From Streptococcus pantholopis (lineage in GTDB: Bacteria > Bacillota > Bacilli > Lactobacillales > Streptococcaceae), in NCBI RefSeq assembly GCF_001642085.1, contig NZ_CP014699.1, positions 992,001-1,056,000 on the forward strand: a stretch of 64,000 nt of DNA, in the 5' to 3' direction. The notes under the pieces are model-generated. The model did no database searches and was not told the DNA's origin. It was given only the letters and a program-made list of their open reading frames with translations. Below, one piece after another: positions 20,361 through 30,794 of the stretch. The position numbers and the translations under genes are program-made. The stretch's first letter is position 1. Each line of letters starts with the position of its first letter.

Positions 20361-20384
20361 AAAAAAGCGGCCGCTTAGGGCCGC
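20361..20384 (-). terminator. Intra-operon attenuating terminator
   Basis: GCGGC (20380-20384 complement) and GCCGC (20367-20371 complement) form a GC stem followed on the minus strand by T6. It lies between the BMP lipoprotein and ATPase genes and probably lets most transcripts stop after the binding protein. Confidence 0.65.
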
Positions 20385-20408
20385 CTTTCTTAACAGATAA
20401 CCCTTGGA

Positions 20409-21470
20409 TTAGTTATCTACGCCATCAGCAACTGTAATTTTTCCGTCAATAATTTGCTGCTTAGCTTCTTCAACAGCTGATTTGATATTATCTGAGAGAT
20501 TATCTGTGACAATGTCGACACCGCCGTCTGAAAGGCCGTAGGTTGTAATTTTGCCACCCTCAAACTTTTCTCCCTTAAGCTGCTCGTTTGAGATATTTTT
20601 AACGACTGTGCCAACTTCTTTAATTGTTGATGTTAAAATAAAGTTAGACTCTTGATTATCAGAAGATGTGTACTTCCCTTCGCTGCTTTGATCGCGGTCA
20701 ACACCGATGACCCAAACTTTTTCATCGCTGTCTGCTGCTAATTTTTCATTGATTTCTTTAGCCTCTGAGAAGACACCTGTCCCGGCTCCCCCAGCTGCAT
20801 GATAGATGACATCCGCGCCGTTTGTATACATCGTTGCTGCGATTGTTTTAGCATTGGCAGAATCTGAATACGAACCGACATATTTAACCTGAACTTCAAT
20901 CGAATCATCAACAGAAGCGACGCCTTCTTTAAATCCGGTTTCAAAACGAGTAATCGTATCGGATTCAACACCACCGATAAAACCAACCTTACCAGTTTTG
21001 GACTGCATAGCCGCTGCAATTCCGGCTAAATAGGCCCCTTCGTTATCTGCGAAGAGAACACTGGTCACATTGTCCTGATCAGTAATTGTATCATCAATGA
21101 TGACATAGTTGACATCTTCATTTTCCTGCGCAGCCTTTTCAACAGCAGAATGAAGTTTATAGCCGATACCAAAAATAAGATTATAACCGTTAGAAACAGC
21201 CGAATCTAAATTGGTCGCGTAATCAGCTTCACTGTCAGATTGGAAGTAGGTATAACTGCTGTCTTTTTCTAGTTTATTTTCCTTACCCCATTCCTGAAGG
21301 CCTTCCCAAGCCGACTGGTTAAATGATTTATCATCTACACCGCCGGTATCAGTAACGATAGCCACTTTCGTATCGTTATCAGATGATGAATTCGATGAGC
21401 TGCGCTGACAAGCGGCAAGCGCTAACGAAGCAACTGCTATCAGACCAAGTCCAACAATTTTTTTGTTCAT
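20409..21470 (-). CDS. BMP-family nucleoside-binding lipoprotein
   Basis: 353 residues. Signal peptide with lipobox LAAC placing the lipid-modified Cys at residue 21, then a Ser/Asn-rich linker and a periplasmic-binding fold. VTDTGGVDDKSFNQSAW near residue 40 is the hallmark of the BMP/PnrA nucleoside-binding family, and VGFIGGVESDTITRFETGF follows. It captures nucleosides outside the membrane for the ABC permeases. GGAGG precedes the ATG. Confidence 0.92.
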   Translation of the reverse strand: MNKKIVGLGLIAVASLALAACQRSSSNSSSDNDTKVAIVTDTGGVDDKSFNQSAWEGLQEWGKENKLEKDSSYTYFQSDSEADYATNLDSAVSNGYNLIFGIGYKLHSAVEKAAQENEDVNYVIIDDTITDQDNVTSVLFADNEGAYLAGIAAAMQSKTGKVGFIGGVESDTITRFETGFKEGVASVDDSIEVQVKYVGSYSDSANAKTIAATMYTNGADVIYHAAGGAGTGVFSEAKEINEKLAADSDEKVWVIGVDRDQSSEGKYTSSDNQESNFILTSTIKEVGTVVKNISNEQLKGEKFEGGKITTYGLSDGGVDIVTDNLSDNIKSAVEEAKQQIIDGKITVADGVDN

Positions 21471-21553
21471 AGAAATGAACCCTCCTAAAAACGTTTAAGC
21501 AACAGTGTTGCTCATGTGATGGTTAAGTCGAAAAACTTAACAGACAAAACAGA

Positions 21554-21946
21554 TCAAATCAGATCTGTAAAAGAATACGGAAGTAACTCCTCGACCGTCA
21601 TCTCGACCGTCAGACCATCTTGGGCGATCAAAGTGACCTTTGAAGATGGTTGAAAAAACTCTGCCATTACCTGGCGGCAGGCCCCGCAGGGTGAAACAGG
21701 CTTGACTGTTTTTCCATAGACAGCAATCTCTGTCAGCTCAGTGCAGCCCGCAGATACGGCTTTAAAGATGGCTGTTCTTTCACCGCAAACAGTTAAGCCG
21801 AAGCTTGCATTTTCAATATTACAGCCAGTGAATATCCGGCCATTTTTTGTCCTTACTGCTGCACCTACGGGAAAATGCGAATAGGGCACATAGGCTTTTT
21901 CGCTGGCTGCAATAGCCTGCGCAATAAGCGCATCAGTATCCGTCAT
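21554..21946 (-). CDS. cdd: Cytidine deaminase
   Basis: Deaminates cytidine and deoxycytidine to (deoxy)uridine. 130 residues, the tetrameric type. Zinc ligands are the Cys in [10 protein letters not shown], with the catalytic Glu next to it, and the two Cys in [10 protein letters not shown]. It overlaps deoC by 14 bp and precedes the transporter lipoprotein, so imported nucleosides can be processed at once. Confidence 0.95.
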   Translation of the reverse strand: MTDTDALIAQAIAASEKAYVPYSHFPVGAAVRTKNGRIFTGCNIENASFGLTVCGERTAIFKAVSAGCTELTEIAVYGKTVKPVSPCGACRQVMAEFFQPSSKVTLIAQDGLTVEMTVEELLPYSFTDLI

Positions 21947-22598
21947 CTGCTGTTTCTCCTTCTAAAATAGCCACTCCGGCAGAGGTCCCTATCCGTGTTG
22001 CACCGGCTTCAATGAAAGCCCTGGCATCCGTATAGGATCTGGCTCCGCCAGCAGCTTTAACACCGGCTTTATCACCGACGGTCTGTCTCATCAGAGCAAC
22101 ATCCGCAACTGTCGCTCCGCCAGTTGAAAAGCCTGTAGATGTTTTGACAAAATCAGCTCCAGCCTCCAAGGCCAGCTGGCAGGCTTTCACTTTTTCCGCA
22201 TCAGTCAGCAGACAGGTTTCAATGATGACTTTCACCAATTTTCCGCTGCTGGCCGCTACCACTTCTGCTATGTCTTTGCTGACAGCCTCAAAATGCCCTG
22301 ATTTTAGCAGTCCGATATTAATGACCATATCAATCTCATCGGCCCCCGCTGATACAGCTTCCTTAGCCTCAAACGCCTTAACAGCTGTAGTGTTTGCTCC
22401 AAGCGGAAAACCAACTACCGTACAAACATTGACATCGGAATCTTTTAAATAATCTGCAGCCAAACGAACCCAGACAGGATTGACACAGACACTGGCAAAA
22501 TGATAGTGTTTCGCTTCGCTGAGAAGCTGTTCTATCTGTTCTTGAGTGCTTTCTGCTTTCAGCAAAGTATGATCGATATATTTATTAAGTTCCATCAT
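21933..22598 (-). CDS. deoC: Deoxyribose-phosphate aldolase
   Basis: Cleaves deoxyribose-5-phosphate to glyceraldehyde-3-phosphate and acetaldehyde. 221 residues, TIM barrel. The Schiff-base Lys lies in [15 protein letters not shown] (about residue 150), and Asp in [10 protein letters not shown] near residue 90 is conserved. It is 8 bp downstream of pdp, whose product after phosphopentomutase action it consumes. No phosphopentomutase gene is present in the window. Confidence 0.95.
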   Translation of the reverse strand: MMELNKYIDHTLLKAESTQEQIEQLLSEAKHYHFASVCVNPVWVRLAADYLKDSDVNVCTVVGFPLGANTTAVKAFEAKEAVSAGADEIDMVINIGLLKSGHFEAVSKDIAEVVAASSGKLVKVIIETCLLTDAEKVKACQLALEAGADFVKTSTGFSTGGATVADVALMRQTVGDKAGVKAAGGARSYTDARAFIEAGATRIGTSAGVAILEGETADDGY

Positions 22599-22606
22599 AA
22601 TCCTCT

Positions 22607-23884
22607 CTAAGAAATAATTTTAATAATTTCCTTGGGAATCCTTTGTACTCTCATTATTTTAACATTTTTTTTGAATTCTGTAAGCTGGTTTTCCCCTAAT
22701 TTTTCTTGCGAATAAATACGCGCAAGGCGCTCGCCCTTCTGCACAGCATCACCGACTTTTTTATCGAAAACAAGTCCTGTTTCATAGTCCAGTCGATCAG
22801 TTTTGACAGCACGGCCTGCTCCCAATTTCATAGCAAACAAGGCAAAGTCCAAAGCAGGCAGATCTGAAATGTAACCTGATTCTGATGCAAAAACCTCAGT
22901 TACCACTCGGGCAGATGAAGGCCGGTAAAGATCTTCAAGATTGCCTCCCTGTGCTGCAACCATCTCTTCAAATTTTTTCAAGGCGCTGCCGTCAGTAAGA
23001 TGTTGCAAAATAGCAGCAAGCGGCTTCTCAACTCCGGCAAGACTGAGCATAATCTGGGCCAGACTGCAGATAAAACGGCTGATATCCTCCCGTCCTTGCC
23101 CCTGCATAATCTGCAAGGCTTCTAAAACTTCTAAACGATTGCCGACTGCCTGACCTAAGGGCTGGCTCATATCTGTAATCACAGCTACAGTTTTTCGGCC
23201 GACTTCTTCACCCAGCTCTACCATCGTTTCTGCTAATTTTTCTGCCTCAGCAACAGTTTTCATAAAAGCCCCTTCTCCGACAGTCACATCAAGAAGAATA
23301 CTGTCAGCACCGGCAGCAATTTTTTTGCTCATTACAGAACTGGCAATAAGCGGAATAGTATCTACTGTAGCTGTAACATCACGCAGCGCATAGAGCATTT
23401 TATCTGCTTTGACCAGCTTATCAGACTGTCCGATAACAGCTAAACCAATATCTTGTACCTGTTTGATAAACTCATTTTGAGATAATTCGACGCGATAGCC
23501 TTTTACCGATTCCAGTTTATCCAAAGTACCGCCTGTATGCCCTAAGCCTCGGCCGCTCATTTTAGCAACCGGAACACCAAAGCTGGCCACAAGCGGAGCC
23601 AGAATAAGCGTTACCTTATCACCGACCCCTCCTGTTGAATGCTTATCTGTTTTGATTCCTGCAATCGCTGATAAGTCAACATGCTCCCCCGTTTCAACCA
23701 TAGCAAAGGTCAGATCACGGGTTTCCTGCATGGTCATCCCTCGGAAATAAACAGCCATCGCAAAGGCAGACATCTGATAATCCGGAACAGTGCCTGCAGC
23801 ATAAGCAGAAATCAGCCAATTTATTTCCTCTTTTGTCAGCCTTTTGCCATCACGCTTTTTTTGAATTAAATCAACTGCCCTCAT
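22607..23884 (-). CDS. pdp: Pyrimidine-nucleoside phosphorylase
   Basis: Phosphorolyses uridine, deoxyuridine and thymidine. 425 residues. The family signature [17 protein letters not shown] is at about residue 108, and the phosphate-binding loop [15 protein letters not shown] is at about residue 80. The last bases overlap nothing; the start overlaps the methyltransferase stop by 4 bp. Its substrate range (Pdp versus DeoA) cannot be told by eye. Confidence 0.93.
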   Translation of the reverse strand: MRAVDLIQKKRDGKRLTKEEINWLISAYAAGTVPDYQMSAFAMAVYFRGMTMQETRDLTFAMVETGEHVDLSAIAGIKTDKHSTGGVGDKVTLILAPLVASFGVPVAKMSGRGLGHTGGTLDKLESVKGYRVELSQNEFIKQVQDIGLAVIGQSDKLVKADKMLYALRDVTATVDTIPLIASSVMSKKIAAGADSILLDVTVGEGAFMKTVAEAEKLAETMVELGEEVGRKTVAVITDMSQPLGQAVGNRLEVLEALQIMQGQGREDISRFICSLAQIMLSLAGVEKPLAAILQHLTDGSALKKFEEMVAAQGGNLEDLYRPSSARVVTEVFASESGYISDLPALDFALFAMKLGAGRAVKTDRLDYETGLVFDKKVGDAVQKGERLARIYSQEKLGENQLTEFKKNVKIMRVQRIPKEIIKIIS

Positions 23885-24462
23885 ATCTTCTCACTTTGTA
23901 AAATATAATATCCTTTATCTCTTTTTAAAATCTCACAGTTGCCAAAGACAGCTTCCATTTTTGCTTTGGCACTGGGAGCTCCTTGTTTTTTTTGAATCAC
24001 CAGGGTCAAAAAACCGCCGCTGTTTAGATGGTTGAGCCCTTCTTCAATAATTCGGTGGACAGTCTTTTTCCCAGCCCGAATCGGCGGATTGCTGATAATA
24101 TAATCAAAAGATGATTCGACATTTTCATAAAGATCAGATTGGAAAATATCAGCTTTAATATTGTTTCTATCAGCGTTTTTCTGTGCTAAAGCAAGGGCAC
24201 GAAGATTAATATCAACCATTGTCACCTTTACACCCTGAACTTTTGCTAAAGTAAGACCCAAAGGACCGTAGCCGCAGCCAATATCTAAAAGGGTTTTTCC
24301 GCTTTTTAGAGTTAAAGCATTTAAAAGGACTTGGCTGCCATAATCAATCCTTTTTTTAGAAAATACACCAGCATCCGATAAAAAATCGAAAGCCTCTCCC
24401 AGCAATTCGACTTTCAGTTCATGAATATCATGGCTACTAGTCGGTTTTTCAGCATAATACAT
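23881..24462 (-). CDS. Class I SAM methyltransferase, RsmC-like
   Basis: 193 residues. The SAM site LLDIGCGYGPLGLTLAK is near residue 58, and SNPPIRAGKKTVHRI near residue 128 is an NPP[IFY] motif typical of N2-guanine or other amino-methylating enzymes such as RsmC. The target is probably rRNA but unproven. It is the first gene of the nucleoside operon on this strand and is divergent from coaA. Confidence 0.85.
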   Translation of the reverse strand: MYYAEKPTSSHDIHELKVELLGEAFDFLSDAGVFSKKRIDYGSQVLLNALTLKSGKTLLDIGCGYGPLGLTLAKVQGVKVTMVDINLRALALAQKNADRNNIKADIFQSDLYENVESSFDYIISNPPIRAGKKTVHRIIEEGLNHLNSGGFLTLVIQKKQGAPSAKAKMEAVFGNCEILKRDKGYYILQSEKI

Positions 24463-24550
24463 GATGACATCTGCGCCTTTATTTTTTTACTATAATTCTT
24501 TCTTATTTTAGCATACTTTGAAACTGTTTTCAATTAGTAATTAAAAATGC

Positions 24551-24556
24551 TATAAT
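24551..24556 (+). promoter_or_regulatory. Extended -10 promoter of coaA
   Basis: TGCTATAAT, about 30 bases before the coaA ATG. The -35 is weak. A GAGG ribosome site follows. Confidence 0.6.
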
Positions 24557-24585
24557 AAGGCTTGTAAGTAGATGAGGAGCTAATT

Positions 24586-25506
24586 ATGACTAGGGAGTTT
24601 ATCAATTTTGAAAAAATTTCTCGCCAATCCTGGCAGGAACTGCATCAAAAAACAAAACCTCTGCTTACTGCAGCAGAACTGGAAGCCATCAAAAGCTTAA
24701 ACGACCATATCAGCATGCAGGATGTTATAGAGGTCTACCTGCCCTTAATCAGTTTGATTCAAATTTACAAACGGGCTCAGGACAATCTTTCTTTTTCTAA
24801 GAGTATTTTTTTAAAAAAAGATCTCAGCCACACTCCCTTTATTATTGGGATATCCGGTTCTGTAGCTGTTGGGAAGTCGACAACCAGCCGCTTGCTGCAG
24901 CTTCTTCTTTCCAGAACTTTTAAAACGAGCAAAGTCGAAATGGTAACGACTGATGGTTTTTTGTATCCCAATGCCGTCTTAACTGAACACAATCTTTTAA
25001 ACCGCAAGGGGTTTCCAGAGTCCTACGATATGGAATCGCTCCTGAATTTTCTAGATACTATCAAGAATAGGTCTGAAGCGCAGATTCCTGTTTACTCTCA
25101 CGAAATCTATGACATCATACCAAATAAAAAACAAACTATTCAGCGCCCGGATTTTCTTATTCTTGAAGGAATCAATGTTTTTCAGAATCAGCAGAATAAT
25201 CGGCTTTACATGAGCGATTATTTTGACTTTTCAATCTATATTGATGCTGAGAATACTAATATTGAAAAATGGTACTTAGAACGTTTTGCCAGTCTTTTAG
25301 AACTGGCAAAAAGCGATAAAGGCAATTACTACCATCGTTTTACGCTTATGCCTTATGAAAAAGCGATGCAGTTTGCTCATAATATCTGGCAAACAGTTAA
25401 TTTGGTCAATTTAGAAAAATATATCGAACCCACCCGTAATCGTGCGGAATTGATCTTACATAAAGCAGCAGATCATATGATTGATGAAATTTATCTCAAA
25501 AAATAA
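24586..25506 (+). CDS. coaA: Pantothenate kinase (type I)
   Basis: Phosphorylates pantothenate, the first and regulated step of coenzyme A synthesis. 306 residues. The P-loop [15 protein letters not shown] is near residue 86, and [17 protein letters not shown] and ILEGINVFQ are typical of type I CoaA. It is transcribed toward rpsT with about 110 bp between. Confidence 0.95.
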   Translation: MTREFINFEKISRQSWQELHQKTKPLLTAAELEAIKSLNDHISMQDVIEVYLPLISLIQIYKRAQDNLSFSKSIFLKKDLSHTPFIIGISGSVAVGKSTTSRLLQLLLSRTFKTSKVEMVTTDGFLYPNAVLTEHNLLNRKGFPESYDMESLLNFLDTIKNRSEAQIPVYSHEIYDIIPNKKQTIQRPDFLILEGINVFQNQQNNRLYMSDYFDFSIYIDAENTNIEKWYLERFASLLELAKSDKGNYYHRFTLMPYEKAMQFAHNIWQTVNLVNLEKYIEPTRNRAELILHKAADHMIDEIYLKK

Positions 25507-25578
25507 AGATGCAGCCGATCAGCTGTTCCAAAACCATGGTGTTTTAAAGACAACTATAATCTTTTAAGGGATTTAAAC

Positions 25579-25607
25579 TTGCCAAATAAGAGGAAATTCT
25601 ATATAAT
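25579..25607 (+). promoter_or_regulatory. Promoter of rpsT
   Basis: TTGCCA (25579-25584), spacer 17, TATAAT (25602-25607). The start site falls about 25 bases before the ribosome site GGAGGTG. Confidence 0.75.
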
Positions 25608-25639
25608 AATGTAGTTAGATTAATTTGGAGGTGAAACCA

Positions 25640-25876
25640 TTGGCAAATATCAAATCAGCTATCAAACGTGCTGAGCTGAACGTCAAGCAAAATAAGAGAA
25701 ATACTGCTCAAAAATCAGCAATGCGTACAGCCATCAAAGCGTTTGAAGCTAATCCGACTGAAGAACTTTATCGTGCGGCTTCTTCAAGCATTGATAAAGC
25801 TAAGTCAAAGGGCTTGATTCATAAAAATAAAGCCAGCCGTGATAAAGCACGTCTTGCCCGCAGACTGGCTAATTAA
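25640..25876 (+). CDS. rpsT: 30S ribosomal protein S20
   Basis: 78 residues. I choose the TTG at 25640, which yields the universal [14 protein letters not shown] start (read as M) and has GGAGGTG eight bases upstream. An earlier in-frame TTG at 25625 would place the ribosome site inside the gene. A UUG start is also used by E. coli rpsT, where it serves autoregulation. It is very Lys/Ala-rich as expected for S20 and ends in a perfect palindromic terminator. Confidence 0.95.
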   Translation: MANIKSAIKRAELNVKQNKRNTAQKSAMRTAIKAFEANPTEELYRAASSSIDKAKSKGLIHKNKASRDKARLARRLAN

Positions 25877-25892
25877 GGGATAAATAAAGACT

Positions 25893-25928
25893 AAAAAACG
25901 ACAGAAATTTAAATTTCTGTCGTTTTTT
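25893..25928. terminator. Perfect palindromic terminator between rpsT and ciaH
   Basis: A 36-bp perfect palindrome: arm AAAAAACGACAGAAATTT followed by its complement. It terminates both convergent genes and overlaps the ciaH stop codon by two bases. Confidence 0.88.
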
Positions 25929-27276
25929 ATAATTTGACTTCAAAAACAGTACCCTGCGGCGGATTGTCTTTTACTGTAATTGTCCCTTTAAGTGCATCAA
26001 CAATCTGTTTAGCTAAAGAGAGCCCCAGGCCAAAACCGCCGCTTTGCCGTGTTCTTGCCTTATCTACACGGTAAAACCGGTCGAAAATTTTCGTTTTATC
26101 GTCATCACTAATTCCCGGACCGTTATCAGCAATCTGAATCAGCAAGTGCTTATCAGGGCTCTGTTTTACGGTAAGAACAATTTTGCCGTCTTGACCAGTA
26201 TACTTAATTGCATTATCAAATAAAATGGTCAGAAGCTGCCTCAAAAGAGGTTTATCTGATTTTACTGCCTTGGTTAATTCATTGATACCGGTAAAGTCTT
26301 TTTGATTTTCCTCAGCGATTAAACTGTAATTATCAAAAAGATCATCGAAAAAAGCAGGGGCTAATTCTTGAATTTCAGGAGTCAGCCCATCATCTCTGCG
26401 TGCTAAATTCAGGAGATTAGTCGTTAAAAGCCGCATGCTGCGAACTTCGTCAAGGCTTGAAGCGATGTTCTCACTGTTTTCAAGAATGGTCGATTCAGGT
26501 TTCCTAAACAAACTTTCTAAACGGTTCTGCAGGACAGCAAGCGGGGTTCGCAGTTCATGGCTGGCGTTTTCAACAAAAGCTTTTTGCTTCTCATAATTTT
26601 CTAAAATCGGCTTGCGGCTCCATTTAGCCAGATACACACTGGCTAAAACAGAAATAATCCAAAAAATGACCATGACAACAACAATAATTTTGATATAGCG
26701 TGAGTTGGCATCTCCCAGCTGCGTCGTATTAATGGCTATTGTAAGATAAGCTGCTTCAGGATAGTCTATGCTGGATACAGCTACTGTGATAAGATGGTAT
26801 TTTTCATTATGTCCAGAATAATTTTCAATTGCTACCTCTTTCACCTGCCCCAGCTTATCGCTGTCGAGTTTTAAAGTCTGCAGGCCGGAAAATGTATTGA
26901 GGTTGTTTAAAATAGAACCGTCACTGTCATAAACAATATAGCTTGTATTGGCAGCCATTTCCGTTCCAGGTTTCAGTTTAAAATCGCTCTTGCTGCTGTT
27001 TTTCTCCGAAGAAGGATTTTCTGAGGAAGGGGAATCATCCGCAAAAGCCTCCTCCAGTTCGTCTAAGAGGGTCCGTGACATCGTCATCGACACATAGGCA
27101 TCTGCATTAGCCACTGCGCCCTGCAAATTGCTGTCCACAGAAGAATAAACGCCCACACGCATAACCTGTAAGATGATAACAGTCATTACCAGAAAGATCC
27201 CTGTAAATACAGAAAAGAAATGAATAAAGAAAGAAAAATCCCCGGACCTTACTTTCCTTCTTAATTTACTCAGCAT
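25927..27276 (-). CDS. ciaH: Sensor histidine kinase CiaH
   Basis: 449 residues. One membrane segment at about 18-38 and another at about 195-215 flank an extracellular sensor loop rich in Ser/Asp. The phosphorylated His is in [12 protein letters not shown] (about residue 242), and the ATPase domain has [17 protein letters not shown] and [13 protein letters not shown]. CiaRH controls competence, bacteriocin, acid and wall-stress responses in streptococci. It overlaps ciaR by 11 bp. Confidence 0.93.
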   Translation of the reverse strand: MLSKLRRKVRSGDFSFFIHFFSVFTGIFLVMTVIILQVMRVGVYSSVDSNLQGAVANADAYVSMTMSRTLLDELEEAFADDSPSSENPSSEKNSSKSDFKLKPGTEMAANTSYIVYDSDGSILNNLNTFSGLQTLKLDSDKLGQVKEVAIENYSGHNEKYHLITVAVSSIDYPEAAYLTIAINTTQLGDANSRYIKIIVVVMVIFWIISVLASVYLAKWSRKPILENYEKQKAFVENASHELRTPLAVLQNRLESLFRKPESTILENSENIASSLDEVRSMRLLTTNLLNLARRDDGLTPEIQELAPAFFDDLFDNYSLIAEENQKDFTGINELTKAVKSDKPLLRQLLTILFDNAIKYTGQDGKIVLTVKQSPDKHLLIQIADNGPGISDDDKTKIFDRFYRVDKARTRQSGGFGLGLSLAKQIVDALKGTITVKDNPPQGTVFEVKL

Positions 27277-27943
27277 TTTTCAGTATATACCCCACACTGC
27301 GCAATGTTTGTAGATTTTTAGCAAAAGTTGTTCCCTTTAACTTTTTACGGATTTTTGAAACATACACCTCTACAACTGAAATCGTTGTATCACTGTCAAA
27401 TCCCCAAATTCGGTCAAAAATCTGTGACTTCGGCAGAATAACATTCTTATTCTGCAAAAAATAGACCAATAAATCAAACTCCTTGCCCAGCAGTTCAACC
27501 TCTTCTCCCTTGACTAGAGTGGTGTTAGTTGAGGTATCAACTGACAGTTCAGCATAGGAAAGGACCTTTTCATTGAACTTCCCGGAACGTTTTAATAAAG
27601 CCTGGATGCGCATTTTTAGCTCTTCAAGGTAAAAAGGTTTTGTCAGATAGTCATCTGCACCTAGTTCAAAACCATGTCCCTTGTCATCAAGCCCCTCTTT
27701 AGCAGTCATAATAAGAACCGGTGTTGCTACTCCTTTTTCCCGCAGCTCTTTTAAAACTTGAAAACCGTTTTTTTCCGGCAGCATCAAATCTAATAAAATA
27801 AGATCATAAACCCCGCTCTCAGCTTCATAGATCCCTTCTTCACCATCAAAAACCTGCATAACATCAGCAAAATCGTCTAAAAAATCAAACACTGAATTAG
27901 ACAGGCCCAAATCATCTTCAACAAGCAATATCTTAATCATCAT
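27266..27943 (-). CDS. ciaR: Response regulator CiaR (OmpR family)
   Basis: 225 residues. The receiver domain has [14 protein letters not shown] with the phospho-acceptor Asp (about residue 52), TAKEG and KPF. The C-terminal winged helix has the OmpR pattern with [14 protein letters not shown]. It is cotranscribed with ciaH. Streptococcal CiaR binds TTTAAG-N5-TTTAAG repeats; I found no such pair in this window. Confidence 0.95.
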   Translation of the reverse strand: MMIKILLVEDDLGLSNSVFDFLDDFADVMQVFDGEEGIYEAESGVYDLILLDLMLPEKNGFQVLKELREKGVATPVLIMTAKEGLDDKGHGFELGADDYLTKPFYLEELKMRIQALLKRSGKFNEKVLSYAELSVDTSTNTTLVKGEEVELLGKEFDLLVYFLQNKNVILPKSQIFDRIWGFDSDTTISVVEVYVSKIRKKLKGTTFAKNLQTLRSVGYILKNAE

Positions 27944-27964
27944 TCTACTCCTTTTTGCATTCTC

Positions 27965-27970
27965 ATTATA
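27965..27970 (-). promoter_or_regulatory. Extended -10 promoter of ciaRH
   Basis: TGTTATAAT on the minus strand about 20 bases before the ciaR start; the ribosome site AAAGGAG lies in between. There is no room for a small ORF between promoter and ciaR. Confidence 0.6.
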
Positions 27971-28091
27971 ACACCCTAAACACCTTTTCGTCCATATCCA
28001 GTTTGAGTGTTTACCTGTAATAGAGCATTCCTTACTTATCGTTTCTATTAAGGGTTAGGTCAAGTCTATCATTTTAAGCTTAACCGTTTCT

Positions 28092-28140
28092 AAAAAATAA
28101 GACAGCCCTCCGCCTGATAACTGCGGCAAAAAGACTGTCA
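28092..28140. terminator. Terminator after pepN
   Basis: GACAG/CTGTC outer and CCGC/GCGG inner stems with T-runs on both flanks. It lies about 70 bp after the pepN stop on the minus strand. Confidence 0.65.
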
Positions 28141-28209
28141 GTTTTTTTAAATGTAAAGAGACCGCTTCAATAGAAAATGACTAATACTTAGGATTCTGAA
28201 AGAAAAAGC

Positions 28210-30753
28210 TCAATGCGTTTCCTGAATAGCTTGTTCGACTGCAAACCTTTCCTTTTCAATCAAGGCTATCCGTGCGGAGATTTCTTTAATTCCCAGGCTG
28301 ATATTGCGGCTGATGGACAAATCCCCCAGCTGCGGTTCAAAGAAACTGCGGTATTCTTCCAAACGTTCCTGTGTTTTAAAGTGGTTGGCCGGATAGATAA
28401 CAAACTTATCAAAGCTCATATCACCACCCAGAGCCATCTTAATCCAATCCCAGTTTTCTCTGGCCCATACCCAAAATGGTTCTTGCGTATAGTCTTTATT
28501 CAGGAAAGGATTATACCAGCTTATGGCCAAGTCCTGGGGTTTTACAAGATTTTTATTCTTTAATTCAGATAAAATTCTCTCAACAGTTGCCTGCGATTTT
28601 GTATAAGAGAGCGCAACTGCCAGCTGATGCTTGAAATGACCATCATTAGTCTGTCTATAGGCTTGCAGATAGCTGTCTGCCAAATCCTGTGTTTCGGCCG
28701 TCTTCATCTGATTGATCAAAACGGATAAACGAATGGAAGCCGGAATGGTTTCAAGTTTATCGCTATGAGCGGCAAAGATATCCTTAGCCTTAGCGACAGC
28801 ATCAGGATTATCAGCGCGAAGAATCTGTGAGACTGTCAGCTGGCGTACCAGCTCATCTTCGTCAGTATCTGTTTCTTTTGGTTCAAAACCGAGACGGACA
28901 TAATTCTGCCAGGCAATTTTTTCAATCAAGGTCTTAAAATCATTTTCAGTCTGGCTGCCTTCATCAATAAACTGCTCTAATCCAGACAGCACCTGATCAA
29001 TTGCAGAAGCAACAAGATAGGATCTTTCGTCAGTTAGCTGAGTCAAAAGCGGGATAAGCTCAGCATAAGATACCTCACCGCTTTCTGCCAGAAGCCGTCT
29101 TTCCTGAATGAGCTGCAGCTTAGTGTGGGTTTCTAATGTAGTTAATTGCTCTACAAGATCTGTAAGCAGCCCTCCCTTGTAATTCGTCAGGTAATGGGCT
29201 GTATTTCCTGTATTAAATCGCAAAGCCCCCTCGTTTTGTGCTGCTAAAGCTTTAAAATGAGGAATTTCAATTCTTTCTTCGGTTAAGGTATCGGGCAGCC
29301 CTTGCCAATTGCTGTTGAGCGGTATCGGCCAAATACGACCTTTGTCCTGATGTTGGCCGATAAAAAATTGCTTTTGTGAAAGAACCAGACTGTCATCAAT
29401 CACCTCAGCAGTAAGTAACGGGTAGCCAGGCTGCTCCAGCCAAGCATCCATAAAACCGGCAACATCTCTGCCTGATGTTTCTGCCAGAGCTTCCCATAAA
29501 TCGCGTCCGACTGTATTGCTGTACTGATGTCTGTCAAAATAGCTGTTCAGTCCAGCCGCAAACTGCTCATCTCCCAGCCAGCGCCGAAGCATGTGCATCA
29601 GACGGCTTCCTTTGGCATAAACAATAGCAGGATCAAAGAGCGTGTTAATCTCGTCCGGATGATGAACTTCAACATGGACAGACTGAACACCATCTGTGGC
29701 ATCGCGTTTTAAAGCAAGCGGCACACCTGTTGTTTGAAAATCTTCAAAAATATTCCAAGTGGGTTCAAGAGCGTCAATAGCGACGTATTCCATCATGTTG
29801 GCAAAACTTTCGTTAAGCCATAAGTCATCCCACCACTTCATTGTAACAAGATTGCCAAACCATTGATGAGCCAGCTCATGAGCAATGACTAAGGCAACAT
29901 TCTGCCGGCTTTTAACAGTTGAATTCTCATCAACTAAAAGGTAAATTTCACGATAAGTCACCAAGCCCCAGTTTTCCATAGCACCGGCCGAGAAATCAGG
30001 CAAGGCAAGGTGATAGGACTGCGGCAGAGGATAAGATATACCGTAGTAATCTTCGTAAAACTCAATAAGCCGAACGGCAAAATCAAGAGCAAAAGTCAAG
30101 GATTGAGCCGAATGCACTTTTGTAGCAAAGACTCCAACTTCTGTCCCTCTTTGCGTTTTAGCTGTAGCTCTCTGCAAATCCCCCAGAGCAAAAGCTAATA
30201 AATAGGAGGACATTCGAGGGGTTGTCTCAAAAGTCCACAAACCCGTTTCCTGTCGAAGATCAACATTGATTTCCGGCATGTTGGCAATCGCCACTTCTCC
30301 TGCTTCCTGATCAAACTTGAGACTCAGATTAAAAGTTGCTTTTGCTTCCGGTTCATCAATGCTCGGAAAAACCTCACGGGCAAAATGGCTTTCAAACTGG
30401 GTAGAGATAATCTCTTTTTGAAGACCGTCAATGGTATAATAAGACGGGTACATACCAGTCATATTGTCTGTGATCCGGCCCGAAAACTCAAGTACCAAGG
30501 TCATACTGCCGGTTTCCGGAAGCTGAACATGCACCGCTTCGTTTGCCTGATCCATTTCAAATACCAAGGGCGCATTATCAAGCAGAATAGCTGTAATTGC
30601 CAAATCCTTTTGGTGAAAAGAGATCGTGTTATCTAAGGCTTCTCCGCTGATAGCAACATTTCCTGAGAAAATTCTTTCTTTGCGGCTAATATCTAGAAAA
30701 ATATTATAATTTTCAGGGATAAACTTTTCAACAAAGTGTTCTACTGTTTCCAT
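28210..30753 (-). CDS. pepN: Aminopeptidase N (lysyl aminopeptidase)
   Basis: M1-family zinc metallopeptidase, 847 residues, releasing N-terminal residues from peptides in the cytoplasm. GAMENWGLVTYRE (about residue 255) is the substrate-binding motif. Zinc ligands are in HELAHQWFGNL (HExxH) and in the Glu of LWLNESFA. It lies 41 bp downstream of phoU on the same strand; readthrough from the pst operon is possible. Confidence 0.96.
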   Translation of the reverse strand: METVEHFVEKFIPENYNIFLDISRKERIFSGNVAISGEALDNTISFHQKDLAITAILLDNAPLVFEMDQANEAVHVQLPETGSMTLVLEFSGRITDNMTGMYPSYYTIDGLQKEIISTQFESHFAREVFPSIDEPEAKATFNLSLKFDQEAGEVAIANMPEINVDLRQETGLWTFETTPRMSSYLLAFALGDLQRATAKTQRGTEVGVFATKVHSAQSLTFALDFAVRLIEFYEDYYGISYPLPQSYHLALPDFSAGAMENWGLVTYREIYLLVDENSTVKSRQNVALVIAHELAHQWFGNLVTMKWWDDLWLNESFANMMEYVAIDALEPTWNIFEDFQTTGVPLALKRDATDGVQSVHVEVHHPDEINTLFDPAIVYAKGSRLMHMLRRWLGDEQFAAGLNSYFDRHQYSNTVGRDLWEALAETSGRDVAGFMDAWLEQPGYPLLTAEVIDDSLVLSQKQFFIGQHQDKGRIWPIPLNSNWQGLPDTLTEERIEIPHFKALAAQNEGALRFNTGNTAHYLTNYKGGLLTDLVEQLTTLETHTKLQLIQERRLLAESGEVSYAELIPLLTQLTDERSYLVASAIDQVLSGLEQFIDEGSQTENDFKTLIEKIAWQNYVRLGFEPKETDTDEDELVRQLTVSQILRADNPDAVAKAKDIFAAHSDKLETIPASIRLSVLINQMKTAETQDLADSYLQAYRQTNDGHFKHQLAVALSYTKSQATVERILSELKNKNLVKPQDLAISWYNPFLNKDYTQEPFWVWARENWDWIKMALGGDMSFDKFVIYPANHFKTQERLEEYRSFFEPQLGDLSISRNISLGIKEISARIALIEKERFAVEQAIQETH

Positions 30754-30794
30754 AAATCTACTCTATTTCTATATTAAACTGTCCTTCTATTTTA

